DNA of 11,098 nucleotides from Phoronis pallida (taxonomy: Eukaryota; Phoronida; Phoronidae), in contig JAOXYC010217239.1 of assembly GCA_028565715.1 (NCBI GenBank), positions 1-11,098 on the forward strand, given 5' to 3'. The translations under genes and the position numbers were made by a program. The notes under the pieces are model-generated. The model searched no databases and was not told where the DNA came from. It was given only the letters and a program-made list of their open reading frames with translations. This document shows, piece by piece, positions 1 through 8,645 of the stretch (position 1 is its first letter; every line of letters starts with the position of its first letter).

Positions 1-75
1 GATGAAGGAATAGAATCATTGTATGAAATGATTTTAAAGTGGAAAAAGACAAAAGCTGGTAAAAAGAAGAGGTAG
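1..75 (+). CDS. C-terminal exon fragment of an unrecognised gene (partial)
   Basis: Frame 1 is open from the first base to a TAG at 73-75 and encodes 24 residues that begin DEGIESLYEMILKWKK and end in a very basic tail, AGKKKR. The other two plus frames stop almost at once. A lysine-rich tail like this is common at the end of nucleolar, RNA-binding or nuclear-localised proteins, but that is only a family-level impression, and I cannot name the protein. The upstream exon and splice acceptor lie outside the window, so the exon start is unknown. The first canonical AATAAA downstream is at 648-653, just past a small MITE. Twenty-four open codons could arise by chance, so this call is tentative. 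Confidence 0.4.
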   Translation, partial: DEGIESLYEMILKWKKTKAGKKKR

Positions 76-526
76 CACGATATGTGGATCCACTTTCAAC
101 AGGATAATGTTGATAACATATCATTCTTTATACAAATGCATGTAACCTTGATGAACTGTTTATTTGTGCATGATAGTTTGAAACATATCTTTTTATACTT
201 ATAGTGTTATAAATTATAGTGATCATTTACAAATCAATCTCTTCTAGGAACCAGTGAGTAATAATTATCTTGATCTGTCAAAATATAATATTTTTCATCA
301 CCCACAACAGATGAGATCCAGTGTGTATTTTATCTAGGGTTTTAGGAAATGTCTTGAAGATAGGTTTGAATATTCTGCCAGGTATGACATTCCATTAACT
401 GTGAGGAACATGAATAGATCTACTGGTCCATTTTTAACAAACTGTTCAACAAAATGAAACTAGATTAGGTTATCAGTGGTTAAGTTTGTAATCTTCTGAT
501 ATCTTAGTAAAAAGGATAACAAATCA
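76..526. other. AT-rich non-coding stretch
   Basis: There is no convincing reading frame, repeat or RNA gene here. If the exon at 1-75 is real, this would be its 3' UTR or the intergenic DNA after it. No canonical AATAAA was seen in this stretch. Confidence 0.5.
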
Positions 527-617
527 TACGGTAAAAGCTCGCCATTTTGGTCCACCCATAAATTAATTCCAGGGACCAAAATGGCGGACTGGACCAAAAT
601 GGCGAGCTTTTACCGTA
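527..617. mobile_element. 91-bp TA-flanked mini-MITE (Tc1/mariner-like)
   Basis: Two perfect 28-bp inverted arms, 527-554 and 590-617, enclose only 35 bp. The arms begin and end with TA. Taking TA as the target duplication, the element starts CGGTAAAAGCTCGCC and ends with its reverse complement, which is the Tc1/mariner pattern. Inside, GGACCAAAATGGCG occurs twice in the same orientation, at 573-586 and 591-604, so part of the arm has been duplicated next to it. The perfect arms suggest a young or still-homogenised copy. There is no coding capacity, so it would depend on a transposase from elsewhere. The superfamily is inferred from the TA flanks only. Confidence 0.75.
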
Positions 618-647
618 ACTGCATCAACATACAATACTGAAAGCTGC

Positions 648-653
648 AATAAA
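648..653 (+). other. Candidate polyadenylation signal AATAAA
   Basis: This is the first canonical AATAAA downstream of the plus-strand stop at 73-75. It would give a 3' UTR of about 600 nt that includes the small MITE. AATAAA is frequent in AT-rich DNA, so this is only a candidate. Confidence 0.25.
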
Positions 654-1042
654 ATAAGGGTCTGAAATGTGAACTATCTTACAGACCTTATCTTGATTCG
701 GCCGCTATCTTATCATCTGAAAGTCAAAATAATTGTTCGGGATAGTTTGACAATAATGAACCACAGACCCTACAAAGTTGCACCTTTGTGATTAGTTTTT
801 ATCAGAAATTGAAGAAGTTTTAATACAGGTTTTAAAAACATGTTTTTTTAAAGTAGGCTTCCAATTTAGACATAGGAAACAAATTAGAGACTGGTCTTTT
901 ACAATATGTTTGAAAAGTGTATTTAGTTTCAATTGCTCTGCACATGACCAAAGCTTACAGTGTTTAGTACAGTGTGGTTCCTTAGTAGCACACCTGTTTG
1001 TAAATGGCAACAGAAATGTTTACGTTTCATCTAGATTTCTTT

Positions 1043-1167
1043 TTACAACCTGGATAAAGTTTCACTGATCTTCATGTACACCTGGTCCATATCAATCCAC
1101 ACCCAGATGACATTATTACCATGACAACGTGATGCCTCAATTAGAGTGATAGGTATAGCATTCATTG
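1043..1167 (-). CDS. Candidate C-terminal exon of an unrecognised gene
   Basis: On the minus strand, a stretch after CACCTAAACCACCAG is open for 40 codons from an ATG at 1165-1163 to a TAA at 1045-1043. The peptide begins MNAIPITLIEASRCHG and continues through NNVIWVWIDMDQVYMKISE. It looks protein-like, with three Trp/Tyr and alternating hydrophobic and charged residues, and its bases are less AT-rich than the flanks. The exon start at 1167 is chosen from the CAG acceptor, which leaves two bases (CA) before ATG, so an upstream exon would have to end in phase 1. The pyrimidine-rich tract before the acceptor is supplied by the end of the hAT-like MITE at 1183-1423. I do not recognise the family. 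Chance is a real alternative, and it may be a remnant of a gene broken by the MITE. Confidence 0.35.
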
Positions 1168-1182
1168 CTGGTGGTTTAGGTG

Positions 1183-1423
1183 CAGAGAGGGTAGATAGAT
1201 GGAGGTTCCCGCGTTTTCACTAAATTTTTGATGCGATAGGATCGCTGCGATAACCAAGGAAACGGTGTGAAGTTGCATGCTGGGATATAAAGGTTGCTAG
1301 TTGTAAATGGCCATGTCAATCAATGGACGTCAAGGAGAGGTTTCATGACATGCGCGATAGACTCTAAAATATATTTCTATTTGATTTTACTTCACTCGGT
1401 CCACCATCTAACTACCCTCTTTG
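1183..1423. mobile_element. 241-bp hAT-like MITE with 8-bp target duplications
   Basis: The terminal arms are CAGAGAGGGTAGATAGATGG at 1183-1202 and the imperfect inverse ending CCATCTAACTACCCTCTTTG at 1404-1423, a match over about 20 bp with two mismatches. Directly outside lie TTTAGGTG (1175-1182) and TTCAGGTG (1424-1431), an 8-bp target duplication with one difference. An 8-bp duplication together with termini of the form CANAG...CTNTG is the signature of the hAT superfamily. No transposase is encoded, so this is a non-autonomous copy. The interior has several CpG-containing patches such as GGATCGCTGCGATAACC, unlike the surrounding DNA. The right neighbour on the minus strand is the candidate exon 1167-1043. 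Confidence 0.75.
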
Positions 1424-1529
1424 TTCAGGTGTTACTGAGGGCTGTAGAGACACTGAAACTACATGTCTGAGTCCATTGTCTTATACAGCTACAATCCAGC
1501 TATAATTTGTACCTGAACAAAATTTCTTC

Positions 1530-1726
1530 AGTCGAAATAGGTTTATTTGACACAGTCACTCACTTTAAATTTAAAATCGTGCAAAATCTTTCAGTGGTTG
1601 TCGCTGCAGTTTCCCACCAGCCTCATTCTCATTACAGTGCTTGACAAAGATGGCGGACGACCATTGACAGATTTTGGATAATTTTAAAAGCACTTGAGTG
1701 AAGTGTCAAATAAACCTATTTCGACT
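1530..1726. mobile_element. 197-bp fold-back (long inverted-repeat) element
   Basis: A perfect 24-bp inverted repeat, AGTCGAAATAGGTTTATTTG plus ACAC (1530-1553 and 1703-1726), continues inward as an imperfect match to roughly 1605 and 1655. Matching blocks include CACTCA, TTTAAAAT, CAAAATCT and TCAGTGG/TCAATGG. Most of the element therefore folds on itself, leaving a loop of about 50 bp. No convincing target duplication is visible at either edge, so the superfamily is open. CAAAGATGGCGGAC at 1645-1658 matches a YY1-type box. There is no coding capacity. Confidence 0.7.
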
Positions 1727-1804
1727 AAATATTGACCAGTCAGATGCACTTTTTCACTAAAAATGTCTTCAACTTCAGTGGTAATAAGAGAAAACGGTCA
1801 ACAG

Positions 1805-3956
1805 GTTAATTTCTTTGTCATTGTATGTAGGAGGTTAATGCTATATCGAACAAGTTGTATTTTAATCGGAAATTGATGAAGAACTTTCCATCTACATATT
1901 TCAACAGCTAGCAGCTGTACACATTATGAAAGGTAAATACTCTCCGATTTACCTATATACTTATCATCATTTGTTATGAATTAATATATTAAACATGAAT
2001 AAAAAGTGTTACTGAATTTAAACAAGATGTTTCGTTCCACCAGTTATTGTTGGCATTTAAAATGTTTAGGTAGAGTCAATTTTAACCCCATCTTGTAGTT
2101 GACAATAGATTTTCCATTCATAATCATATTCCAAATACGAGACCATAACCCATTCTATACAAAACCATTGACCTATTTATCAGGTAGTCTTAATAAAAGA
2201 ATCTTTTAATCATAATATTGGCCCTCATTTCCTGCAATTTGCAGTAATGTCACAAGAATGTCTGCCACTCTCAGAGACACTTCCTATGTTTGTAACAACT
2301 GTAATGGTATCTCCCCTCTAGCTATCTCACATGTCACTTTGTGTTGTTATAACAGTAGCATTCAATACCCCACCACTGCTTGACTGGTTTATTGTGAATA
2401 TTACTTCCTAAAAGATTAATCACTCACCAAATTAAAAAGTATGCCCAACTGAGCAATATCAGGTGCAAGTTCAACCACGGCAAAATGTCCGTGAATTAGG
2501 ATGTACGCAAGATGTCAAAATGAATTTCCCATTTTCCGTTTTGAAACTGATGGTAACCTTGTGAATTTTTAGTTTTGCCCCCCCCCCCTATGCTTGACAA
2601 TAACCCTACTAGGCACATTTGACTGTTGGATATTAAAATTTGATATTATTTCTGTCCAAAATTGAAGCCTATTTAAATGAAGTTGATTTTATGTTTGAGA
2701 TTAAATTTCTTGCTCTATAACATGAGAGTACCCTTGGATATAAAACTGTGGATTAATTGTGTAATTATGGATTAACATGATGCATACAATGTGTATTGAA
2801 TATTGACCTTGTGTATTTGATGATTGGATTAAGTTGAATAGAAGCAGATTAAATTTCCTATTTCTGCATAAAATCAGACTCAAGTTTACAACATAAATGG
2901 CAATGCACTTATCAGATTCATTTTTTTTTCAAAGTCACCAAACAAAACTGACAATTTTTATTCAAAGAAGGAAATGAATATTGATTCAATTCATACAGCA
3001 ATGGTATGTGAATTCATTGTCATTATGTGTGTATGGTTGGAAGTTAAGTTCACATGGCTGAATTGAGGGCTTGAGATTAGATAAGACTGTCACAATGCAG
3101 TTGTGCAACTCTTTAAAAATTAAATGAACTCCAGTAATGGTGCATTGACAATCCATTAAAGCTTTTGTGGCTCAAGTGAATAAATTGAGAGGTCAATTGC
3201 CAGGGTCAATTGTTTGTTATTTAATGGGACTGTTCAGGGAGGAATTGTTGAAGTTTGTGGGAACCATAGAATTAGATAATCATCATTTTTGATTGAGGCT
3301 TAAATTAAATCTGTTTGGATTGTTGTAGGATAACAGGGCCAAATTGCAGGTAGAAAATTTTAGAAATCTTGAAAATGAGAATTTCAAGGGAAGTAGAACC
3401 GTCCAAGATGACAAAATTCCAGAAGCAATCTCTTTTGAAAATGTATAAAGACAAAAGGATTATCAGGCTGAGCAGCTAAGCCTCACGGAAAAAATAAAAA
3501 ATCAATAAGCAGTTAACCCGACAAGCCCTTTACCTGGGGAGTCCGCAAACATACTTGTCTTGGGTAAAATGGTCAATATTAAGTTATTGTCCTTGAAATA
3601 TTAAACCATGTCAATACAAAATTACATGGCCCAGACAGCCTGGGGACACCAAGGTTTTGTATTTCAACATTGGAAAATAAATTACATGATGTTACAAACA
3701 AGGGTAAACGTTGATTATAATTCTTTTTTCCAAATGATATCTTGGCTTAGTATGATTTTAATATCTAATGTTCCTGTACCAATAGATATATTTCCAAATA
3801 CCGGGGTGTGAGTTTCAATGAAAATGGTGTAAATTTACTTCAAATGCTTCACTGGTTAACAGTCATTATTCTATTCGAATTTATGTTCCGTGAAATTGGT
3901 TTTTAAGGAAAAAAGACCCCTAGATTTAGGCAATAAGTTTATCTTTCAAACAAGTA
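1805..3956. other. Long AT-rich non-coding region
   Basis: I see no exon with matched splice sites that I can defend here. Minor structure includes an 11-base C run at 2578-2588 in otherwise AT-rich DNA, a direct repeat GGTCAATTG (about 3191 and 3205), and a short inverted pair AATACAAAA/TTTTGTATT around 3612-3665. Scattered frames of 60 to 67 codons are of the size expected by chance in this composition. Confidence 0.5.
2578..2588. repeat. Homopolymer C run (11 bases)
   Basis: An uninterrupted run of eleven C residues is flanked by TTTTG and TATG. It is the only long G/C homopolymer in the window. It may vary in length between individuals or be a sequencing trouble spot. Confidence 0.9.
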
Positions 3957-4080
3957 GGCCGGTTGGACTGGTGGTCGAATATTTAGCGCACAGGATTGCG
4001 ACCCTGGTTCGCGGCACCAGGTGGACTCTTTGCTTTCTGAAGTCCTTTACCATCCCTAAGCTCACTTGTGCGAAATACTC
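3957..4080 (+). mobile_element. tRNA-derived SINE copy (degenerate head plus body)
   Basis: GGCCGGTTGGACTGGTGGTC (3957-3976) begins a GC-richer, tRNA-like block of about 64 bp that ends in GGTTCGCGGCACC (4006-4018). The first part resembles the acceptor stem and box A of a tRNA, and GGTTCGCGGC resembles a decayed box B (GGTTCGANNCC). The spacing between the two is about right for an internal RNA polymerase III promoter. The mismatched arms and the extra sequence after the head (TGCTTTCTGAAGTCC onward) argue against a functional tRNA and for a SINE. The 3' boundary is uncertain and no target duplication was found. The surroundings are AT-rich and contrast sharply in composition. Confidence 0.5.
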
Positions 4081-4084
4081 ATAA

Positions 4085-4342
4085 AATGAGGTCTACACAG
4101 TATCATATAGACATAGAAGCAATGTTTCCTTCTTAACATTCTTAAATGTCAACAAACTAAGGTCAAACTCGGCTGAATTTCAGGCAAATGTCCCATGCAC
4201 TCTGAAAATGCTGAACAAATTTGTCACAGATTTTCCATGTACATTCATGTTGTACATACTTGAAATTCCAGGCAGACTAATTATGACTGATTATGCTGTA
4301 TCATGTCATTATCAGCTGATTGGAGTCACATGGAAGAACTGA
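4085..4342 (+). other. Unexplained 85-codon open frame without an early ATG
   Basis: After a TAA at 4082-4084 the same frame stays open for 85 codons to a TGA at 4340-4342. A plausible acceptor, GAATTTCAG, ends at 4182 inside it; reading on from there gives 53 residues starting ANVPCTLKMLNKFVTDFPC. The frame before the TAA, through the SINE, is also open for 64 codons. I recognise no domain. A frame of this length is expected by chance a few times in 11 kb of six-frame AT-rich sequence, so I do not call it a gene. Confidence 0.15.
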
Positions 4343-5707
4343 GGATTACACCTGGCAAGAGTCATCTAGAAATTAGAATATTGATGCAGAGCAATGATGC
4401 ATGGACCAATACAATCATCAAAATGGCAGTCTGGTAATTTACCCAATGTAATTTACATGGCTTCGGCTAGCATTTCTCATTCGCAAGCAACTAACTTGCG
4501 AGATATTTATATCAAATTCTGTATGAAACTGTAGGAAGAATCCCGGAGGAAGAATTAAATTGTTAAAATAGCTTATGATTGGATTCAGCTCCCTATACTA
4601 GTATGCTGATATTAAAGTGGGAAAAAAAGAAGAGAAAAGAAACATTTTATCTTGAGGCAAATGGCAGGTGAACTAGGGTGATCTGAATTTAATCTGGAAT
4701 GTTTTTTTTATCTTGTGATTTAATCACACTTTGATAGCTATAACAATGAAAATTCCTGGTAAAAATATCATTGTATGAATCGCAATTTCAATCCAAGATT
4801 CTGATTTTGATTTCTAGACTTTGATCATGGTATAAATCTGCATGAGCATCAACATGATTCAGAGACATATCTTTGGCGTCCTAGTTTTTGCATGGTAATA
4901 GTCAAGTTTACAGTTAAAATATCAGTCATGTTTCATCATGATGAGCAATATTTAGGCTATGTTCCAACATACACACATTCCATAGCAATGTATACAGGCC
5001 ATGAAAAGTGACCTTTTGCCATTAGTTGACTGTGTTGACATGTCTATGTTTTGACAGCAAATCAACTGTCAGCCTATGTTTTGCCACGTGTGAATTGGGC
5101 ATGAATATTTAGATCAGCTGGCTTACCAAAATCCTATCAAAAATTAAGAATAAAATTATGAAAATGGCAAGCTTTGTCTCCTATGATCAATTTTTCCTTT
5201 GTGATGTAACTGATGTGTCATAAATAAAGGGGTTTTGTCAGATTTGAACCATATGTGCTGTGATACATTGAAAATTGACAGTGTGTCATTTCTATGGTTA
5301 CCATGTTTTGTATGTTTTGAGAGAAAATATACTAACAAAGGACTACTTTTTAAGCAAGCTGTTGATGGACTAAATGTTTTTTGACATTGGTAAAAGGGAT
5401 TTTGTATCATGTACATCAAGATTTATATCATAACTTTCGGTTAATGTTGATAATGAGTCACCATATCAAGACTTTAGAAAGTTCTGTAAACTTATTGATA
5501 TTTAGCTATCTTTCAAGATATTTCAAACTATTTTGTTGTATAAATATATCTCATGGATTGTAGATTTTATAATTTTTATTAAAAATATATTTTTATTTTT
5601 CACTTTTAAAAATTTGATTGTTAAATTGTTCTGATGCATCGATTCCAAATGTTTATATAATAAAATTCACAAATCTTTGAATTTCCTTTTTTAACTTCAT
5701 TTTATGA
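4343..5707. other. AT-rich non-coding region
   Basis: No supported gene. A small hairpin, TCGCAAG-N7-CTTGCGA, lies at 4481-4501. An 87-codon minus-strand frame at 5156-5419 has no recognisable motifs and is treated as chance. The last 150 bases before the tandem repeat are almost pure A/T. Confidence 0.5.
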
Positions 5708-5970
5708 TGTTGAAAAAAAATCACATGAATATTGGAAACCAATTATCACCAACTAAATATTTAAAATATTCATAGTCTTTGTTCATTTTACGGTTTGAAC
5801 AAAAAATCTCTAAAAATTAATTATCACCATCTAAATATTTGAAACACTCATCCGTTTATTCACTTTATTGGGACATACCAGTATGTTCAAGAACAAAAAT
5901 CTCGTAAATATTGAAAACCAATTATCACCATTTATCTAACTGTTTTAAACATTCATTTGTTCTTCCCTAT
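5708..5970. repeat. Diverged tandem repeat, three units of about 86-90 bp
   Basis: Three consecutive units start near 5708, 5794 and 5884. Each carries the same ordered blocks: TTGAACAAAAAATCTC-like, AAATATTGAAAACC-like, then AATTATCACC (5741, 5819, 5920), TAAATATTTAAAACATTCAT-like and a CTTTGTTCATT-like end. The units differ by substitutions and small indels, so the array is old. An isolated copy of the TAAATATTTAAAACATTCAT block recurs at 7021-7041. No function is implied. Confidence 0.7.
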
Positions 5971-6676
5971 AATCACAGATAATCTCGATGTCATAAATGT
6001 TTGATTGCTACTCGATCAAAGCGATATACAGCATCATAAACATTCTAAAAGTTAAAAAATGTTCAGCAAGGAATTTATACAACAAACTGTTTTGTTGATG
6101 AGATTATCAGGAATAATTGTGAAACCATTTTGCAAAATAATAATCCTACAGAATTTTAAAGAAATGGCAAAGCAATTTTTTGAAGCTAAATTCCCACATT
6201 GAAAATTGAACGTTTTTAGTCAACCATCAGTTTCTGTTGTAAACCAAATTTGTTTTAGGACTTCTAAAATATAATTTTGATCACTTGATTATAAAAATGC
6301 ACCTTGCTGAACTGCATTAAGAAATGAATCTTTCCCACCCCTTGGCTGTAAAAAGAAAATAAAGACTACATTGAATTTCCATTTCAAATCACAATTTAAT
6401 AACATTGGGTCAGATAGGGTCACAAAGAACGTCACAAGTATTTTGTGGGGGTTTTATACACACCCATTGACCTAGTTATCTGGATATACAATTAATATAT
6501 TTATTGTCACGTTTCATAAGTACTGCTACGGTTCATTGAACTATGGTGTGAACACAGTCATTGTATGTGCAAGGAACATGAGTATCAGATGTCCAGAACT
6601 ATTGTTCTCAACACTTTGGGATTTTAATTTTTAAAATTTATAACTCATTTTGATTTATTTGCTATATTTTAAACTC
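5971..6676. other. AT-rich non-coding region
   Basis: No reading frame, RNA gene or clear repeat is supported. The stretch lies between the tandem array and a MITE. Its last bases (TATATTTTAAACTCAT) weakly resemble the tandem-repeat block. Confidence 0.5.
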
Positions 6677-7016
6677 ATACATCGCTACTTACAAATGTAG
6701 AATTATCAATTATGGAAATACGATGTTTTCATCCGTTCCTTTTTCACAATTTGATCGTTTTTCGTTGCCAATTCTTGTGTACAACCTTTATCTTTATCGA
6801 AAACACAATGATAATTACGTTATAGTTGATCTCAGTTATCTTGGCGACCCATCGAGATATTTTATCAAGTCACATTGGCCCCCTGTATAGAGATCTCGGG
6901 AAGCGAAAGTATTTATTTGTTCAGATGAATGTAAGGATGCAATTTGTAACAAAAAATACAAAGCAATTGACCTCATTCAATAGTTGATAATTTCACATTT
7001 GTAAGTAGCGATGTAT
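6677..7016. mobile_element. About 340-bp MITE with long inverted termini and TA flanks
   Basis: Left arm 6677-6698 and right arm 6995-7016 are perfect 22-bp inverse copies (ATACATCGCTACTTACAAAT plus GT). The match continues inward, imperfectly, to about 45 bp, including AATTATCAA. TA dinucleotides at 6678-6679 and 7014-7015 fit a Tc1/mariner-type target duplication, which puts the element at 6680-7013. No transposase frame is present. The interior holds a GC-richer patch around 6840-6905. The right flank (7021-7041) is a copy of the tandem-repeat block of 5708-5970, so the element may have landed in a remnant of that repeat. Confidence 0.75.
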
Positions 7017-7271
7017 AGCTTTAAATATTTAAAACATTCATACTCTTTTGCTGAATAATTTGAATTGTTGGAACCCTTGTAAAGTGCCTTGTTGAAAGAG
7101 TCAATATTAATTCAAGGTAGAAGGTGCCCGCTTTTCTCGTCAATGCTGAAGGTGGCAACTGAAATGACGATTTATGAAATGATATATTTGTGACTGCAAA
7201 GGGCAACGATATGACGCGTTCAGCGAGTAAGCCTGTATGTTGTAATAATAATATGAATGATAAAAAAAGAC

Positions 7272-7291
7272 TTTGCACTTTATTGTGCAAA
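7272..7291. repeat. Short hairpin TTTGCAC-N6-GTGCAAA
   Basis: Perfect 7-bp arms (7272-7278 and 7285-7291) surround a 6-base loop, TTTATT. It is small enough to be chance, and no transcript context is known. Confidence 0.5.
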
Positions 7292-7466
7292 CTAATTACA
7301 ATGCATGAGCCAGATTGCATGGACCCTAGAAATTGCATACATAGTTCACACAAAACTTGTCTCATATTCAAACATGCGAGCTTTGGTTAAATAATGGGTT
7401 ACAAGTGAATAGCAAATAAACAATGAGCTCTTTTATATATAAATTTTCTTTTATAAAAATGAAATG

Positions 7467-7489
7467 CTTTCATAAAAATTTTATGAAAG
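7467..7489. repeat. Near-perfect palindrome with 11-bp arms
   Basis: CTTTCATAAAA and TTTTATGAAAG are separated by a single A. As DNA it is a near-continuous palindrome that could extrude as a cruciform. It lies in AT-rich DNA where palindromes are commoner than average. Confidence 0.75.
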
Positions 7490-7654
7490 TGGGTTACACA
7501 CATACATTTTTAAAAAAAATTGATTCAAATACTACACAAAAATTTCAATTCTGAAAAAATTGTTTAATGTTTTGCCAGTAATTTTGACACTGACTTCTTT
7601 CCAAAAGTATGCAACATTATTCAAACACCTACTAACAGTAAATTGCCAAGAGAA

Positions 7655-7736
7655 ACAGACAGAAGTATGGCAGAAATGCACCAAGCCCATTATTAAAACA
7701 ATAGACACGTCATAAGTATGCCATACTTCTGTCTGT
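7655..7736. repeat. 82-bp inverted repeat with perfect 18-bp arms
   Basis: ACAGACAGAAGTATGGCA (7655-7672) and its exact reverse complement (7719-7736) flank 46 bases that do not pair with each other. The geometry fits a tiny MITE or the remains of one. No target duplication is visible: GAA lies on the left and ATT on the right. A pre-miRNA is less likely because the loop is large and the stem short. Confidence 0.7.
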
Positions 7737-7957
7737 ATTTATTTTCAATATACTGTAACTTGTTATCCCAAAAAATTATTTTAGACATTTCATTTACCTT
7801 AACAAAAAAATGATGAAAACAATTTTGCCGTTTGGCGTCTTCAAACTTTTAAATTTTTTTGCTTTGAAAGCAAAAAAAATTATATCATGAATGCAGAAAA
7901 GAGTATTCACATGAACTAAATTACAAACCAAACTACATTTTCCCATGAAGAAAAGCG

Positions 7958-7974
7958 TTTGTTCTGAGAACAAA
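7958..7974. repeat. Short palindrome TTTGTTCT-G-AGAACAAA
   Basis: Perfect 8-bp arms sit around one base. The half-site AGAACA resembles a steroid-receptor half-site, but the spacing is 1 rather than 3, so no regulatory role is claimed. Confidence 0.6.
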
Positions 7975-8632
7975 TTTACAAATTACTGAATTTCTTTGAA
8001 ATGTGAAACTGATGATCGTGAGTTTTCTTGTAGGCATAACAACACAAACAAGAAATTGTTTGTCACCAGGTCACCACATGAAAAAAAGCTATTTTAGAAC
8101 GAACTTAAAACAGCTTAAATAACACAGCACCACACAATTACACAATATTTTATAGTAACAATGTCTTCTTTTGTTGTAACCGCTAGTCCTTTAATGTTTG
8201 TATTGGTATAAGAATAAAAGAAACTATTAGAGTCATGGTCAAGGAAATTTTCACTGCAACTTGTTTAAGTTATGACTTTTATGGTCATGGATAAGGCTTA
8301 TGCATCTTTAATCTTAACTTGATACAAATACCAGAATTTTTGGGACAAGCCATTAGTTGGAGACACCAATATGGATTTATAAATTTTTTATGAACTGAGC
8401 TAATGGATTGTGCTTTAAACGTGTCCCTTTCGTTCTGGATCCCCTCTCTCGTGGGATTATGTTCCAGGTGGCAAGGTTATTAAAATTCAAAATTCATTAT
8501 TGTTATGGAGATTTTTTTTTTTAAATTTGCTAAAAAATACTATCATTCGACAGAATGAGGTGTTTTAGGAACTTTTCATAAATTTTGCAATTTTACATGC
8601 AGCAGTTTTCTTGTAATTTCGAGAAAGGAAAT

Positions 8633-8638
8633 TTTAAT
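8633..8638 (-). other. Candidate polyadenylation signal ATTAAA for MRPS34
   Basis: Read on the minus strand this is ATTAAA, the commonest variant signal, about 460 nt beyond the MRPS34 stop. I saw no AATAAA between the stop and this point. It is a weak candidate because the hexamer is frequent in AT-rich DNA. Confidence 0.2.
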
Positions 8639-8645
8639 TTAAAAA

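Larger units (their letters stand above)
7017..8640. other. AT-rich non-coding region with several hairpins
   Basis: No supported gene. A 116-codon minus-strand frame (7371-7021) overlaps a 66-codon plus-strand frame and has no recognisable motif; its 3' end runs through the repeat block at 7021-7041, so chance is the likely explanation. Hairpins are listed separately. A GC-richer patch at about 8420-8475 (CGTGTCCCTTTCGTTCTGG onward) has no clear assignment. Confidence 0.45.

Noticed and set aside
1763-1804. Possible first exon, 14 codons starting MSSTSVVIRENG
   Set aside because: The GTTAAT donor is weak and no downstream exon was identified; kept only as part of the fold-back finding.
2419-2580. 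Short open stretches of 28 to 43 codons on both strands around 2440-2570
   Set aside because: Several frames on both strands look equally protein-like, and none has paired splice sites or a recognisable domain.
3534-3558. 25-nt minus-strand micro-exon with good acceptor (ACCCAAG) and donor (CAG-GTAAAG)
   Set aside because: Too short to judge and no neighbouring exons were found on that strand.
3957-4020. Functional tRNA gene
   Set aside because: Arms do not pair properly, box B is degenerate and no proper anticodon stem was found; a SINE head fits better.
5156-5419. 87-codon minus-strand frame
   Set aside because: No motif, no splice support, AT-rich codons; consistent with chance.
7021-7371. 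Longest ATG frame in the window, 116 codons, minus strand
   Set aside because: No recognisable motif; it overlaps an opposite-strand frame and its end reads through a non-coding repeat block. This length is plausible by chance.
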